Source: Clostridium sp.
Lineage (GTDB): Bacteria > Bacillota > Clostridia > Lachnospirales > Lachnospiraceae
Assembly (NCBI GenBank): GCA_023664385.1
Contig: JAMPFU010000006.1
Span: forward strand, 1-64,000
Direction of reading: 5' to 3'
Length of the DNA: 64,000 nt
A program made the translations under genes and the position numbers. Numbering within the stretch: position 1 is the stretch's first letter; every line of letters begins with the position of its first letter. This document shows, piece after piece, positions 42,080 to 51,161 of the stretch. The notes under the pieces were generated by a model. The model searched no databases, was not told where the DNA came from, and saw nothing but the letters and a program-made list of their open reading frames with translations.

Positions 42080-42718
42080 ATGTGCTATTTTGAATATGGC
42101 GACAAGGAAATAAATTATCTGAAATCAAAGGACAAAAAGCTTGCAGAGGTAATAGAACATATCGGTCACGTGAACCGAGTCTGCATGGATAATCTTTTTG
42201 AGGCTGTTGTCAATTCCATCATAGGACAACAGATTTCCACAAAGGCGCATATGGCGATTTGGAAAAAAATAAAGGATGATTTGGGAACGCTTGACGCACC
42301 AAAAATTCTTGCTCTCGGCAGGGAAAAGCTGCAAGCCTATGGTACCTCGTGGCGAAAGGTTGATTACATTATGGCATTTGCCGAAAAGGTACATACGGGA
42401 GAATTTGATTTGGAGGCAATATCTGCCATGACAGACGATGAAGCCATCGCCGCCCTGTCGTCACTAAAAGGCGTAGGCGTGTGGACAGCAGAAATGATTT
42501 TACTGTTCTGCCTGCAAAGACCTGATATTTTCAGCTTTGGAGATTTGGCAATCCTGCGCGGCTTACGGATGGTATATCATCACAAGGAGATTACACGAGA
42601 ACGGTTTGAACGATACAGAAAAAGATTCAGCCCATATTGCAGCGTAGCAAGCTTATACCTTTGGGCTGTGGCAGGAGGCGCCATTCCTGAAATGAAGGAT
42701 TATGTGGAAAGGAGTTAA
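42080..42718 (+). CDS. DNA-3-methyladenine glycosylase (AlkA-like, HhH-GPD)
   Basis: A 212-residue HhH-GPD glycosylase. The helix-hairpin-helix LKGVGVWTAEMIL is near residue 133 and the catalytic Asp lies in FSFGDLAI near 155. It removes alkylated bases such as 3-methyladenine. GAAAGGGG precedes the ATG. It is 2 bp upstream of ogt, forming an alkylation-repair operon. Confidence 0.92.
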   Translation: MCYFEYGDKEINYLKSKDKKLAEVIEHIGHVNRVCMDNLFEAVVNSIIGQQISTKAHMAIWKKIKDDLGTLDAPKILALGREKLQAYGTSWRKVDYIMAFAEKVHTGEFDLEAISAMTDDEAIAALSSLKGVGVWTAEMILLFCLQRPDIFSFGDLAILRGLRMVYHHKEITRERFERYRKRFSPYCSVASLYLWAVAGGAIPEMKDYVERS

Positions 42719-42720
42719 TC

Positions 42721-43230
42721 ATGCAGTACACATGTAACTATAAATCTCCCCTCGGCAGCATTTTACTTGCCGCCGATGAAATCGGATTAACAGGCTTGTG
42801 GTTTGAGGGTCAGAAATATTTTGCTCTCTATTTGGATAAGGAGCATGAAGAAAAAGAGCTTCCTATATTTAATCAGACAAAAAAATGGCTTGATACATAT
42901 TTTTCAGGGAATGAGCCTGATTTTAAGCTTCCACTCCATTTTACCGGAAGTGATTTTCAAAACGAGGTTTGGGAGCTTCTCAATCAAATTCCCTACGGGC
43001 AGACAACGACCTACGGCGACATTGCGAAGCAGCTTGCAAGGAAAAAAGGACTTACACGAATGTCAGCGCAGGCTGTCGGCGGTGCTGTAGCACATAACAA
43101 AATATCCATTATCGTACCCTGTCACAGAGTTGTCGGCAAAAACGGAAGCCTGACAGGGTATGCAGGTGGAATTGACAAAAAAATTGCACTTTTGAAGCTT
43201 GAAAAGGGCTTCGAGGACACAAGGACGTGA
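42721..43230 (+). CDS. ogt: Methylated-DNA-protein cysteine methyltransferase
   Basis: A 169-residue suicide repair protein that takes the methyl group from O6-methylguanine. The active cysteine is in IVPCHRVVG near residue 137, and the recognition helix is RMSAQAVGGAVAHN. AAAGGAG precedes the ATG. It is in one unit with the AlkA-like glycosylase. Confidence 0.96.
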   Translation: MQYTCNYKSPLGSILLAADEIGLTGLWFEGQKYFALYLDKEHEEKELPIFNQTKKWLDTYFSGNEPDFKLPLHFTGSDFQNEVWELLNQIPYGQTTTYGDIAKQLARKKGLTRMSAQAVGGAVAHNKISIIVPCHRVVGKNGSLTGYAGGIDKKIALLKLEKGFEDTRT

Positions 43231-43249
43231 TTATCTTAGAGTTGCGGCA

Positions 43250-43855
43250 TCATTGTGGGGTAAGCCATGCTCTTTCCTGCTCCTGCCAATACAACCTATC
43301 CTTATCCGTTATTTCCCGTATAACCCTGCATGGATTACCACCCGCAATAACATGTGACGGTATATCCTTTGTGACAACAGCGCCGCTCCCGATTACCACA
43401 TCATCTCCCACCGTTACGCCCGGATTAAATACAACATTTCCACCGACCCATACGTCATTTCCTATTGTGACAGGCTTTCCGTATTCAAGCTGTTTGTTTC
43501 TCACCCCAGCATCTATGGGATGCCCTGCACAGTATATGTTTACTCTTGGTCCAAAAAACACATTATTGCCGATTGTAACCATGCATTGGTCGAGTATGAT
43601 AAGTCCCGTATTTGCATAGAAGTTATCCCCCACAGAAATGTGACAGCCATAGTCAAAATATACCTCAGGCTCTATGTAGGCATTTTCACCAACATGTGCG
43701 AACAATTCACGGATGTATTTCATTCTGTCATTGCCGCTCTCATATCTTGTGGCATTAAATTTTTCCATTATTCTTCTGCAATTTTCATTTAGCTTGCCAA
43801 GCTCGGCATCTACCTTATATAATCTTTCATTTAACATTTTTTCACGTTCCGTCAT
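43250..43855 (-). CDS. Sugar O-acetyltransferase (maltose/galactoside type)
   Basis: A 201-residue left-handed beta-helix acetyltransferase (LacA/Maa family). The catalytic His lies in AGHPIDAGVRN near residue 115. Hexapeptide repeats (IGNDVWVGGNVVFN, VGDDVVIGSGAVV) follow. It uses acetyl-CoA. The start at 43855 is placed 7 nt from GGAGG. The ATG at 43870 overlaps that site. Confidence 0.92.
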   Translation of the reverse strand: MTEREKMLNERLYKVDAELGKLNENCRRIMEKFNATRYESGNDRMKYIRELFAHVGENAYIEPEVYFDYGCHISVGDNFYANTGLIILDQCMVTIGNNVFFGPRVNIYCAGHPIDAGVRNKQLEYGKPVTIGNDVWVGGNVVFNPGVTVGDDVVIGSGAVVTKDIPSHVIAGGNPCRVIREITDKDRLYWQEQERAWLTPQ

Positions 43856-43990
43856 TTTTATTTCCTCCATCTGCTTTGGTCCGCCTCATTGGATTTGTTT
43901 TTTATTTTATGGTATCTTCATGTAAACTTCAAGCAAATTATCAGATTACCTTTTCATACTAAAAATAATCAATAAAATTTTTAACAACAA

Positions 43991-44018
43991 ATGCTGCCAC
44001 ACATTGATGTGACAGCAT
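43991..44018 (-). terminator. Likely terminator of LRR protein gene
   Basis: ATGCTGCCACA (43991-44001) pairs with TGTGACAGCAT (44008-44018), with one mismatch. On the minus strand a T-rich tract follows. Confidence 0.55.
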
Positions 44019-44052
44019 CTGCTGGTTAATTATCCTTTTCAATTCGCTTATT

Positions 44053-45792
44053 CTATAATTTTTTCCTTCTGCGAATATATAATGTCACGCCTCCCACAAA
44101 TGAAACAAGAAGCAGGGAAATTACCAAATCTAATGGTGTCGTATCTCCCGTCTTTGGTGCAGGCTCTTTCCCATTGTCAGCCTGTATTACTGTAGGTGCT
44201 GTCGCAGTCGGTTTCTCAGTCGTTGGTCCCTCCGTTGTCGTTTCCTCGGTCGTCTTATCCTCGGTCGTCGGTTCTTCCGTTGTCTGATTCTCGGTTGTTG
44301 TTTCCTCGGTCGTCTTATCCTCGGTCGTCGGTTCTTCCGTTGTCTGATTCTCGGTTGTTGTTTCCTCGGTCGTCTTATCCTCGGTTGTCGTTTCTTCGGT
44401 TGTCGTTTCTTCGGTTGTCGTTTCTTCGGTTGTCGTTTCCTCTGTCGCCGGAGTCAAATCCTTCACCTCAGAAATCACCAGCAAGACCTCCATCCTTTTT
44501 TTGTGTGCTATTTGATCCGGTCCCTTTGTATCATAATAATACGATATCCTATTGTCAAGCAGCTTGGCATCCGACAGCTTAATCCGATTGGATATACGGT
44601 GATATGTAGCACCACGGTGATTTATCGTCAATCTCGCCGGGTCAAAATAAAGCCCCGACATATCAATCCAATACTCGTCTCCATTTTTATACATTGGAAT
44701 CTGTATATACTGCGTATGATTCGGTTTTATAAAACCATCCAGCTTGGTATTATTACTTAAATCCAGACTAGCCAGAGAATTAGCCCCACAATCCAAGCTA
44801 AACATCTTGGTATTATTACTCAAATCCAAGCGGGTCAGAGCGTTAAATGAACAATCTAAATCTGACAGATTTGTGTTTTTGCTTACATCCAAGCTTGTCA
44901 AGTTATTATATTGGCAATGCAGTCTGTGCATTTCCGGATTTTTACTCACATCCAAGCTACTTAAATTATTATTAGAACAAACAAAGTGTCCCAAAAGCGG
45001 ATTTTTACTCACATCGAGACTGCTTATTTGATTAAAGCTACAATCCAGCGCTGTCAATTTCGGATTTTTACTTATGTCCAGATTACTTATATTATTGTTA
45101 TTGCAATACAGCACATCTAAATCCGCATTTTTACTTACGTCCACGCTGCTTAAATTATTATTCCCACAATCGAAATTTGTCAGTTTGGTATTATTATTTA
45201 CATTTATGCTGCTTAAATTATTACCACTACAACCCAACTGTCTCAGTTTCGTGTTTTTGCTCACATCCAAGCTGCTCAAATTATTTTCTGAACAATTCAG
45301 CCACTCCAGTGCCGTATTACTGCTCACATCCAAGCTGCTCAAATTATTTTCAAAACAATCCAGCCTCTCCAGTGCCGTATTACTGCTCACGTCCAAGCTG
45401 CTCAGATTATTTTTTGAACAATGCAGCTCCACAAGTGCCGTATTTTTGCTCACATCCAAGCTACTCAGATTATTTCCCTCACAGTGTATTTTTTGCAGAT
45501 TCGGGAAGTATTCTATTCCTGCTAAGCTTGTAAAGTTCTTGTTCTTTACATTAATCTCTGTACAGACTGCTCTTTCATCCTCCGTCAACACTCCATCAAA
45601 GTTTTTATCGAAGTTTTCTCCTACCCACTGCCGAAATCCCTCGTCAGGAAAGGCTATCACAAGATACACGTCTGACATTGCTGCCTTTACTTCATTCATT
45701 CCCATACCCGGTACAAGTAAGGTAATCCCCATAACCACAAGCAGTAAAATACCCATCATGCTGCGCTTTGTTTTTTGTTTTCTCATTCCCAT
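44053..45792 (-). CDS. Cell-wall-anchored leucine-rich-repeat protein
   Basis: A 579-residue surface protein. Residues 1-38 are a signal peptide (basic start, LLLVVMGITLLVPG, cut near KAA). About 12 leucine-rich repeats of 21 residues (L-x-C-x-x-N-x-L-S-S-L-D-V-S-K-N) fill residues 80-340. A Thr/Glu repeat stalk spans 440-530. At the end APKTG, a membrane helix and RRRKK give a sortase signal with Ala in place of Leu. Such proteins bind host or neighbour cells. The stalk DNA contains a perfect 60-bp tandem repeat (44241-44390), so its length can vary. Confidence 0.85.
   Translation of the reverse strand: MGMRKQKTKRSMMGILLLVVMGITLLVPGMGMNEVKAAMSDVYLVIAFPDEGFRQWVGENFDKNFDGVLTEDERAVCTEINVKNKNFTSLAGIEYFPNLQKIHCEGNNLSSLDVSKNTALVELHCSKNNLSSLDVSSNTALERLDCFENNLSSLDVSSNTALEWLNCSENNLSSLDVSKNTKLRQLGCSGNNLSSINVNNNTKLTNFDCGNNNLSSVDVSKNADLDVLYCNNNNISNLDISKNPKLTALDCSFNQISSLDVSKNPLLGHFVCSNNNLSSLDVSKNPEMHRLHCQYNNLTSLDVSKNTNLSDLDCSFNALTRLDLSNNTKMFSLDCGANSLASLDLSNNTKLDGFIKPNHTQYIQIPMYKNGDEYWIDMSGLYFDPARLTINHRGATYHRISNRIKLSDAKLLDNRISYYYDTKGPDQIAHKKRMEVLLVISEVKDLTPATEETTTEETTTEETTTEETTTEDKTTEETTTENQTTEEPTTEDKTTEETTTENQTTEEPTTEDKTTEETTTEGPTTEKPTATAPTVIQADNGKEPAPKTGDTTPLDLVISLLLVSFVGGVTLYIRRRKKL
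44241..44390. repeat. 60-bp tandem repeat in the LRR protein stalk
   Basis: Two perfect 60-bp units (44241-44300, 44301-44360) and half a third. Next to it lies a 15-bp repeat encoding TTEET, about four copies, to 44445. Repeat slippage would change stalk length in steps of 20 residues. Confidence 0.85.
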
Positions 45793-45888
45793 TTTCCTTT
45801 CTCCTTCTCCTCATTTCCTGATTTTCAGGACATACAGAGTTTTTATGGTTATTCTATCAGCAGCATCATAAAGCACAATATACCAGAG

Positions 45889-45943
45889 GTTGCAATTCAG
45901 TGACTTCAAGTTGCAATTCAGCGACTTCAGGTTGCAATCGCAG
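45889..45943. repeat. 21-bp tandem repeat
   Basis: GTTGCAATTCAG-x-GACTTCA units at 45889-45909 and 45910-45930, with a third partial unit (13 bases) to 45943. No coding role supported. Confidence 0.7.
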
Positions 45944-46002
45944 AAACAGGCGGTGTAAGCTTGAAATATATTAGAGAAATTATCATATGAAGGAAACAAT
46001 TA

Positions 46003-46011
46003 TGGTATACT
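46003..46011 (+). promoter_or_regulatory. Extended -10 promoter of asparaginase gene
   Basis: TGGTATACT, with TATACT at 46006-46011. No good -35 box. The start would be near 46018, at the beginning of the structured leader. Confidence 0.55.
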
Positions 46012-46025
46012 ATTCACGACAGCAA

Positions 46026-46148
46026 AGAGCAGTGCCAGTCTGTAAGATGAAAAACGGTTGCTTGCAGACCGTTTTTTCAGATTACAGACTGATAGGGCGA
46101 ATGCCCGTGAGCGAGATGAAGCGCAGCGAAATCAAGCTGCACTGCTCT
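46026..46148 (+). ncRNA. Structured leader of asparaginase gene, attenuator-like
   Basis: The outer stem pairs 46026-46035 with 46139-46148 (AGAGCAGTGC/GCACTGCTCT). Inside, GTCTGTAAG (46038-46046) can pair with CTTGCAGAC (46061-46069) or, as GTCTGTAA, with TTACAGAC (46082-46089). A terminator-like hairpin AAACGGT/ACCGTTT (46052-46074) runs into six T. The first pairing excludes the terminator and the second permits it. A GGGC-GAAT-GCCC hairpin (46095-46106) and a direct repeat AGCGAxATxAAGC follow. I do not recognise a known class. Confidence 0.5.
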
Positions 46149-46169
46149 ACAATAGAATAGGAGGCTCAC

Positions 46170-47222
46170 ATGAACATTTGTGTAATATTTACAGGTGGAA
46201 CAATCAGCTCGTCAGAAAAAAACGGCTACCTCGGACCTGACAAAGCAAACAATTACAGATTAATAAATGAATATAGAAAACACAATCCCGAAAAATGCGC
46301 CGACATAAGCTTTCGCACAGCCGAACCCTACTATATACTAAGTGAAAATCTGACGGGAACACATATAAACCTGCTTGCAGACTGCATAGACAAAGCAGCA
46401 TCCTCTGACGACTGCGACGGCATTATCGTAACGCATGGTACGGACACCCTGCAATACACGGCTGCAGGATTGTCATATATTTATTCTGCGTCTGACATTC
46501 CGATTGTTCTGATATCGAGCAATTATATCCTTGATGACAGTAGGGCAAATGGTTATGATAATTTTTCAGCGGCAGTAGATTTTATTATGACCTGCCACAA
46601 AGCACTGAAAAACGCTACTGCCTCCACAGAAAATAACTTCCCAAATAATACTGTGGCAAAGCACAGCGGCGTTTATGTTGCATATAAAAATGAAAATGAG
46701 CCTGCCATTATACACTATGGTGCAAGGCTTCTTGCCCATATGTCATACAGCGATACCATATACAGCGTAGATAATCTCACTGCAGCGGGCATCGGCATGA
46801 AAGAACCATATAAAATACAAAAATCTGATACGGAATTTATTTTCGGTGAAAAGCCACGATTTTCAGAGCAATCGCCTGTAGCATTTATACGCCCATACCC
46901 CGGCGAAAAGTATGCCTTAGTACCTGAGTATGTACGTGCAATATTGCTAGACACCTACCACTCGGGAACACTCTGTACAGACAGCAGTGCATTAAGGGAT
47001 ATGCTTTTTGATGCAAACAAAAGAACCATTCCCGTATTTCTGACAGGTGCAGAAAACAGAACAGCCTATGAAAGCACCAAAATCTATGACGAGCTGAAGA
47101 TAACTGTTTTGCCAAAGGCATCCCCAATCGCCATGTACATGAAGCTTTGGCTGCTCGCTTCCACAGGCTGCGATACAATTTCAAAATATATGAATACACC
47201 AGTAAGCTTTGATATTATTTAA
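46170..47222 (+). CDS. Asparaginase family protein
   Basis: A 350-residue L-asparaginase-type amidohydrolase. The first catalytic Thr is in FTGGTISS (residues 7-14). The second set is in VTHGTDTLQYTA near residue 90. It converts asparagine to aspartate. AGGAGG precedes the ATG, and there is no signal peptide. Its stop TAA shares bases with the stop of the convergent gene at 47219. The last 34 bases before the stop are repeated at 53141-53174. Confidence 0.88.
   Translation: MNICVIFTGGTISSSEKNGYLGPDKANNYRLINEYRKHNPEKCADISFRTAEPYYILSENLTGTHINLLADCIDKAASSDDCDGIIVTHGTDTLQYTAAGLSYIYSASDIPIVLISSNYILDDSRANGYDNFSAAVDFIMTCHKALKNATASTENNFPNNTVAKHSGVYVAYKNENEPAIIHYGARLLAHMSYSDTIYSVDNLTAAGIGMKEPYKIQKSDTEFIFGEKPRFSEQSPVAFIRPYPGEKYALVPEYVRAILLDTYHSGTLCTDSSALRDMLFDANKRTIPVFLTGAENRTAYESTKIYDELKITVLPKASPIAMYMKLWLLASTGCDTISKYMNTPVSFDII
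47183..47216 (+). repeat. 34-bp direct repeat, copy 1 (asparaginase 3' end)
   Basis: Identical over 34 bases to 53141-53174. It encodes KYMNTPVSFDI at the end of the asparaginase. The two copies bracket the dlt-like operon. Confidence 0.9.
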
Positions 47223-48178
47223 TCCTTGAAGGAAAACTCCCCTGACGCAGAAATGCAATCCTCCCACGCCTTGTAGTCAGGGTTTTTTCTTCTATCCGAC
47301 AATGTATATTTATCAACAAGATACGCTCCCATAAAGTGTGTTGTCTTCTTTGCTCCCACAAAATTCAAATGGTCGCCGCCATCCTTTGTGTCCGTAAGCC
47401 AGTCTATACCAATATTATGTTCCAAATTCAAATCCACATAAGCCACGTCATACATTTCCGCCCACTGCGTTACGCCATTATGCCTTTCGTAGCTCCAGTT
47501 TTTTGGCGATGGCACGCTTACAAGCACAAGCTTTGCATGATTTTCCTGACATAGTTTAAGAATTTTATCCAAATAATCATATGTATCATTTGGAAATTCC
47601 TCCACAATATCAGTTTTATTCATATAAGCGCCGCCTGTATAAGGAATGACGCTTTTCCTTAAAACAAAGCCCTTGAAATCACGTCCCGATATGCCCGTTC
47701 CCTGTTCCAAAAAACCGCTTCCAATATTTTTCCAATCAGAATGATACGCAAACACAGGTATATGATTTGAAAGAAATTGCATTACGCTGTCCCCATCCTC
47801 ACATTTTGATGTGGGGGTTCTATACAGACAGCTTGTTTCAAGCACAACCACCCTTGGCTCCTGCGTTTTAAAAGCATTTTCCAGTATGGCATATGTGTCG
47901 CAAAGTCTTTGTGCAGATGTAGCACATACATAAGATGTAAACCCGTATTCCTGATACATCTGTAACGGACAGAAGCTGGAATAACATTCGCTATCCCCAC
48001 AAAAAATCACCTCAATGCTGTTGTCTGCCTCAGCGTCAATCTCACTATCCTTACATTTTACTGAATTCATGTCATAGATATTTCTATCCCTGTTAAATGC
48101 AAGCGATAAAAGCGTAAGCATTGCAAAAAGACCAATCCAAAATCCTATTACCTTTATTACGTTTTTACTTATCTTCAT
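47219..48178 (-). CDS. DltD-like SGNH-fold membrane protein
   Basis: A 319-residue protein with one N-terminal membrane anchor (about residues 8-30) and an extracellular SGNH hydrolase-like domain: FCGDSECYS (nucleophile Ser near 65) and the late DGGDHLNFVG (Asp/His near 280). In D-alanylation DltD acts outside with DltB to place the acyl group on teichoic acid. The start at 48178 has GAAAGAAGTG upstream. It is the last gene of the dlt-like operon. Confidence 0.8.
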   Translation of the reverse strand: MKISKNVIKVIGFWIGLFAMLTLLSLAFNRDRNIYDMNSVKCKDSEIDAEADNSIEVIFCGDSECYSSFCPLQMYQEYGFTSYVCATSAQRLCDTYAILENAFKTQEPRVVVLETSCLYRTPTSKCEDGDSVMQFLSNHIPVFAYHSDWKNIGSGFLEQGTGISGRDFKGFVLRKSVIPYTGGAYMNKTDIVEEFPNDTYDYLDKILKLCQENHAKLVLVSVPSPKNWSYERHNGVTQWAEMYDVAYVDLNLEHNIGIDWLTDTKDGGDHLNFVGAKKTTHFMGAYLVDKYTLSDRRKNPDYKAWEDCISASGEFSFKD

Positions 48179-48214
48179 GTTAATCACTTCTTTCGCATTT
48201 TAAGCCTCCGGTAA

Positions 48215-49705
48215 TCAATATGCGGCATAAATCATATCTACCACAGTGTAGCCTGCACCATAAGCCCCAAATATCACAATACATAAAATTGCCGCATACC
48301 AAAATCCCCATCTTACGGCAAGCCTCTGCGAGGCAATTTTTTGTCTTATGGATATGCCCTTTTCATGCAACACATCCACAAGCATGACAATGACAAAACA
48401 TACGGCTGCCAAAATCATATCATATCCGTCCACTCCGAAATTTGTCTCCCAAAGTGCTGATAGATTAAAGCTTGTCAGCATACGCCCCAGCATACCAAAT
48501 CCTTGGGATACTGTTGGTGCGCGGAAAAACATTTCCCCGATATTTACAATGAGGAAAAGCTTGATACTCCTGAGAAGCCTTACCAGCGTCCCGTCAGGAG
48601 AAAGCTTCATACGCTCCATAAACCTTGCGGTCGGATTCTCCAGTATATTTTCCAAAAAGATAATCATAAAATAATACATGCCGTAAAATAAATATGTCCA
48701 CCCTGCACCATGCCATATTCCGTTTGACAACCAAACAAAGAACAAGGCTATTGTCGGCGCAACAAATTTACTTACTTGTATTCCCCAAATTCCCTTGACA
48801 TGTTTCACAAGCTTTTTTACAGGCTTTGCAAGAGATACGGGATAAAAAACATAATCCTTAAGCCATGCCCCTAACGTAATATGCCATCTCCGCCAAAAGT
48901 CAGAAGCATTCCTTGCAAAAAAGGGTTGCCTGAAATTTTCAGGTAGTTTAATGCCGAATATCTGTCCGCTTCCAATAACAATATCCATACAGCCCGAAAA
49001 TTCCATGTATAGCTGTATCGTAAAGCATATTACTCCCACGGCAATCGCCGAGCCTGCGTAGCTCTCATATGAATGAAATACCTTTCCCACCATTGGGGCA
49101 ATCCTGTCTGCAATAAGCATTTTTTTGAAAAGTCCCCAAACGATTCGTTGATATCCGAAGACAAGATTTTCAAACTCTATTTTCTTTCCTGCATAAAGCG
49201 CTTCGGCAACTTCGCCGAATCTGCTTATCGGTCCCTCCATAATCTGAGGGAAAAAGCTTAAATAGAGCGCTGTCTTTGCAAAATTTTTCTCTGCCTGAAT
49301 GGTACCTCTGTACACATCCATCATGTATGAAATGGTTTGCAGCGTATAATAGGATATTCCGATTGGGGCAATCAGGCTTATTCCAAACACCTTCAGGTAT
49401 TTGTACACAATCAGCATGCCAAGGGTCAGACAAATGCCACAGGCAAGAACCATACGTTTTCTTGCAGTAAGCTTTTTACCTTTAAGCTTTCCGCTCTCCA
49501 TAACAAAGCCCAAAGCACGTCCTGTTGTATATGTAATCACAGTTGCCGCCAAAAGACATAGAATAAGCCATTTGCTTATCATCCAAAAAAATACATAATC
49601 AGCCGCAAGAAGCACAGACCATCTATATTTTTCAGGTGCAAGCTGATACAAAAGCATCACGGCGGGCAAAAATATTAAGCTGTAGGTGAGAAGATGATAT
49701 GCCAT
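48215..49705 (-). CDS. MBOAT family acyltransferase, DltB-like
   Basis: A 496-residue MBOAT protein with about 11 membrane segments. The conserved Asn-Asp/His region appears as FARNASDFWRRWHITLGAWLKDYVFYP near 280, and the catalytic His as WLSNGIWHGAGWTYLFYG near 335. It is similar to DltB and alginate O-acetyltransferase AlgI. It would pass an acyl group from the carrier protein across the membrane. It sits 1 bp after the carrier gene stop. Confidence 0.92.
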   Translation of the reverse strand: MAYHLLTYSLIFLPAVMLLYQLAPEKYRWSVLLAADYVFFWMISKWLILCLLAATVITYTTGRALGFVMESGKLKGKKLTARKRMVLACGICLTLGMLIVYKYLKVFGISLIAPIGISYYTLQTISYMMDVYRGTIQAEKNFAKTALYLSFFPQIMEGPISRFGEVAEALYAGKKIEFENLVFGYQRIVWGLFKKMLIADRIAPMVGKVFHSYESYAGSAIAVGVICFTIQLYMEFSGCMDIVIGSGQIFGIKLPENFRQPFFARNASDFWRRWHITLGAWLKDYVFYPVSLAKPVKKLVKHVKGIWGIQVSKFVAPTIALFFVWLSNGIWHGAGWTYLFYGMYYFMIIFLENILENPTARFMERMKLSPDGTLVRLLRSIKLFLIVNIGEMFFRAPTVSQGFGMLGRMLTSFNLSALWETNFGVDGYDMILAAVCFVIVMLVDVLHEKGISIRQKIASQRLAVRWGFWYAAILCIVIFGAYGAGYTVVDMIYAAY

Positions 49706-49706
49706 C

Positions 49707-49937
49707 TTAACCCTCCTCCTTTAAACGGCAAATCATGTCCCAAAGTGCTGCTGCCGAATTGAAATTATCCGGGATAAGCTCCGCAGGGGACACCTCAACA
49801 TCAAATGCCTCCTCAAGCTCAGAAACCAAGGAAAGTATCGCAAAGGAATCCAAAATGTGGTCATCAATCAGTGTCGTACAGCTTTTCACATCCTCCCCTG
49901 GTACAATTTCCTCCAAAATTTCAAGTAATTTTTCCAT
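49707..49937 (-). CDS. Acyl carrier protein, DltC-like
   Basis: A 76-residue carrier with the phosphopantetheine site in DDHILDSFAIL (Ser near residue 31). Acidic, four-helix pattern. It should carry the aminoacyl group as a thioester. It is directly between the PLP decarboxylase and MBOAT genes with essentially no spacing. Confidence 0.9.
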   Translation of the reverse strand: MEKLLEILEEIVPGEDVKSCTTLIDDHILDSFAILSLVSELEEAFDVEVSPAELIPDNFNSAAALWDMICRLKEEG

Positions 49938-51128
49938 TTATTTATCCTCCGTTTTACTATTTAATATATTTATCTCCATTTTATTCCTTAACACTTCTAC
50001 GCATCCGTCCGTTCCCACAAGAACGACCTGTGGAAGCTCCCTGCTTAAAAACAGTGCCATTCCTTCGGTTACCGAGTAAGCACCACACCTTTCAAAAACC
50101 AAAACATCGCCCACGGCGTAATCCTCCTGCGCTGCTCCACGTACCAAAACATCATTTGCAGTACAGAGGGAACCACAGATTGTCCATTTCGTTATGGAAG
50201 CATCCCCCTGTTCTCCTGACAGCTTCAGAAGCTTGATATATGGCTTTTTCATTCCCATAAGCTGCCCGTAGTAATTTATCTGATGAATACCGCCGTCAAC
50301 GATTATATAACCCATGCCGTCCGACTTTTTTATATCCATAATACGTGTCAGAAAGACGCCGCACTCTGCCGTCAAAAAACGTCCAAGCTCTATGGTAATG
50401 CTCCTGTACCCGCTAACCTTTTTCAAAAGCCTGCCAAGCGCTGCAATATCATTCTGCCCCAATGAATTTTCACCTTCAAAATATGAAATTCCAAGTCCTG
50501 GACCATATTCCAGCTCCATGTCAGCAATCCCATACGTTCCGGTAAGGTATTTGGCATATTCCGTAAGCATTGCAAGCTCTTTTTCCACCTTATCAAGTTT
50601 CTTCTGCGTGCCTGCATAATAGTGAATACCCGCAAGCTCCAGCACACCGTCCGCAATCAGCTCACAAAGCACACGCTCAAGCGTCTCCCTGTCCATTCCA
50701 AACTGATTTTTTGCAGACAGCCTCAAAAATACCTTGAGCCTTACGCCAATATTTCCTGCACAGTCCTTTAAAAGCTTGTATTGCATGGGAGATTCAATTG
50801 TATAAAAGCCTTTTCCCTGACTGTAGGATAAAATTCTTTTCATGGCTTCTTCCGTTTTGCTCACGCCTGATACAACAAGCCTTTCAGGCGCTATATTCTC
50901 CCTTATGCATATCTCATACTCCCCCTGCGAGCAAACCTCCAGCCTGTCCGTCATATGCGAAAGTCGTTCTGCAAGAAACGGATTTGCTTTCATGGCAAAG
51001 CATAGTCCTATATCATTGGGAAGACTCCGCCTGATTTTTTCGGTCAGGTCAGAAAGTATATCCTCGAAAAACACATATGCAGGCGTCCCATATTGCAGGG
51101 CTAAAGCCTTTATTTTTTCGTAATCCAC
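49938..51128 (-). CDS. Fold III PLP decarboxylase, possibly acting on carrier-bound amino acid
   Basis: A 396-residue alanine-racemase-fold PLP enzyme of the diaminopimelate/ornithine decarboxylase group. The PLP Lys lies in CFAMKANP near residue 48. Phosphate and substrate motifs HYYAGTQ, EYGPGLGISY, ELGRFLTAE, CGSLCTANDVLVR and FERCGAYSVT are all present. It is placed between an AMP-ligase and a carrier gene. The same pairing occurs in butirosin synthesis, where BtrK decarboxylates glutamyl-carrier. A free amino acid substrate or racemase activity are alternatives. Confidence 0.85.
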   Translation of the reverse strand: MDYEKIKALALQYGTPAYVFFEDILSDLTEKIRRSLPNDIGLCFAMKANPFLAERLSHMTDRLEVCSQGEYEICIRENIAPERLVVSGVSKTEEAMKRILSYSQGKGFYTIESPMQYKLLKDCAGNIGVRLKVFLRLSAKNQFGMDRETLERVLCELIADGVLELAGIHYYAGTQKKLDKVEKELAMLTEYAKYLTGTYGIADMELEYGPGLGISYFEGENSLGQNDIAALGRLLKKVSGYRSITIELGRFLTAECGVFLTRIMDIKKSDGMGYIIVDGGIHQINYYGQLMGMKKPYIKLLKLSGEQGDASITKWTICGSLCTANDVLVRGAAQEDYAVGDVLVFERCGAYSVTEGMALFLSRELPQVVLVGTDGCVEVLRNKMEINILNSKTEDK

Positions 51129-51161
51129 ATCTTATTCCTCGTTTCTTCTACATATTATTTC

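Noticed and set aside
44744..45871. Long plus-strand frames with Leu/Ser repeats opposite the LRR gene
   Set aside because: They are the antisense reading of the leucine-rich repeats and have no start signals.
45889..45943. Possible CRISPR-like repeat array
   Set aside because: Units are 21 bp, directly adjacent, only 2.6 copies, with no spacers and no cas genes. It is a simple tandem repeat.
46026..46148. T-box leader for asparaginase
   Set aside because: The conserved T-box sequence (TGGNACCGCG) is absent, so only a general attenuator is claimed.
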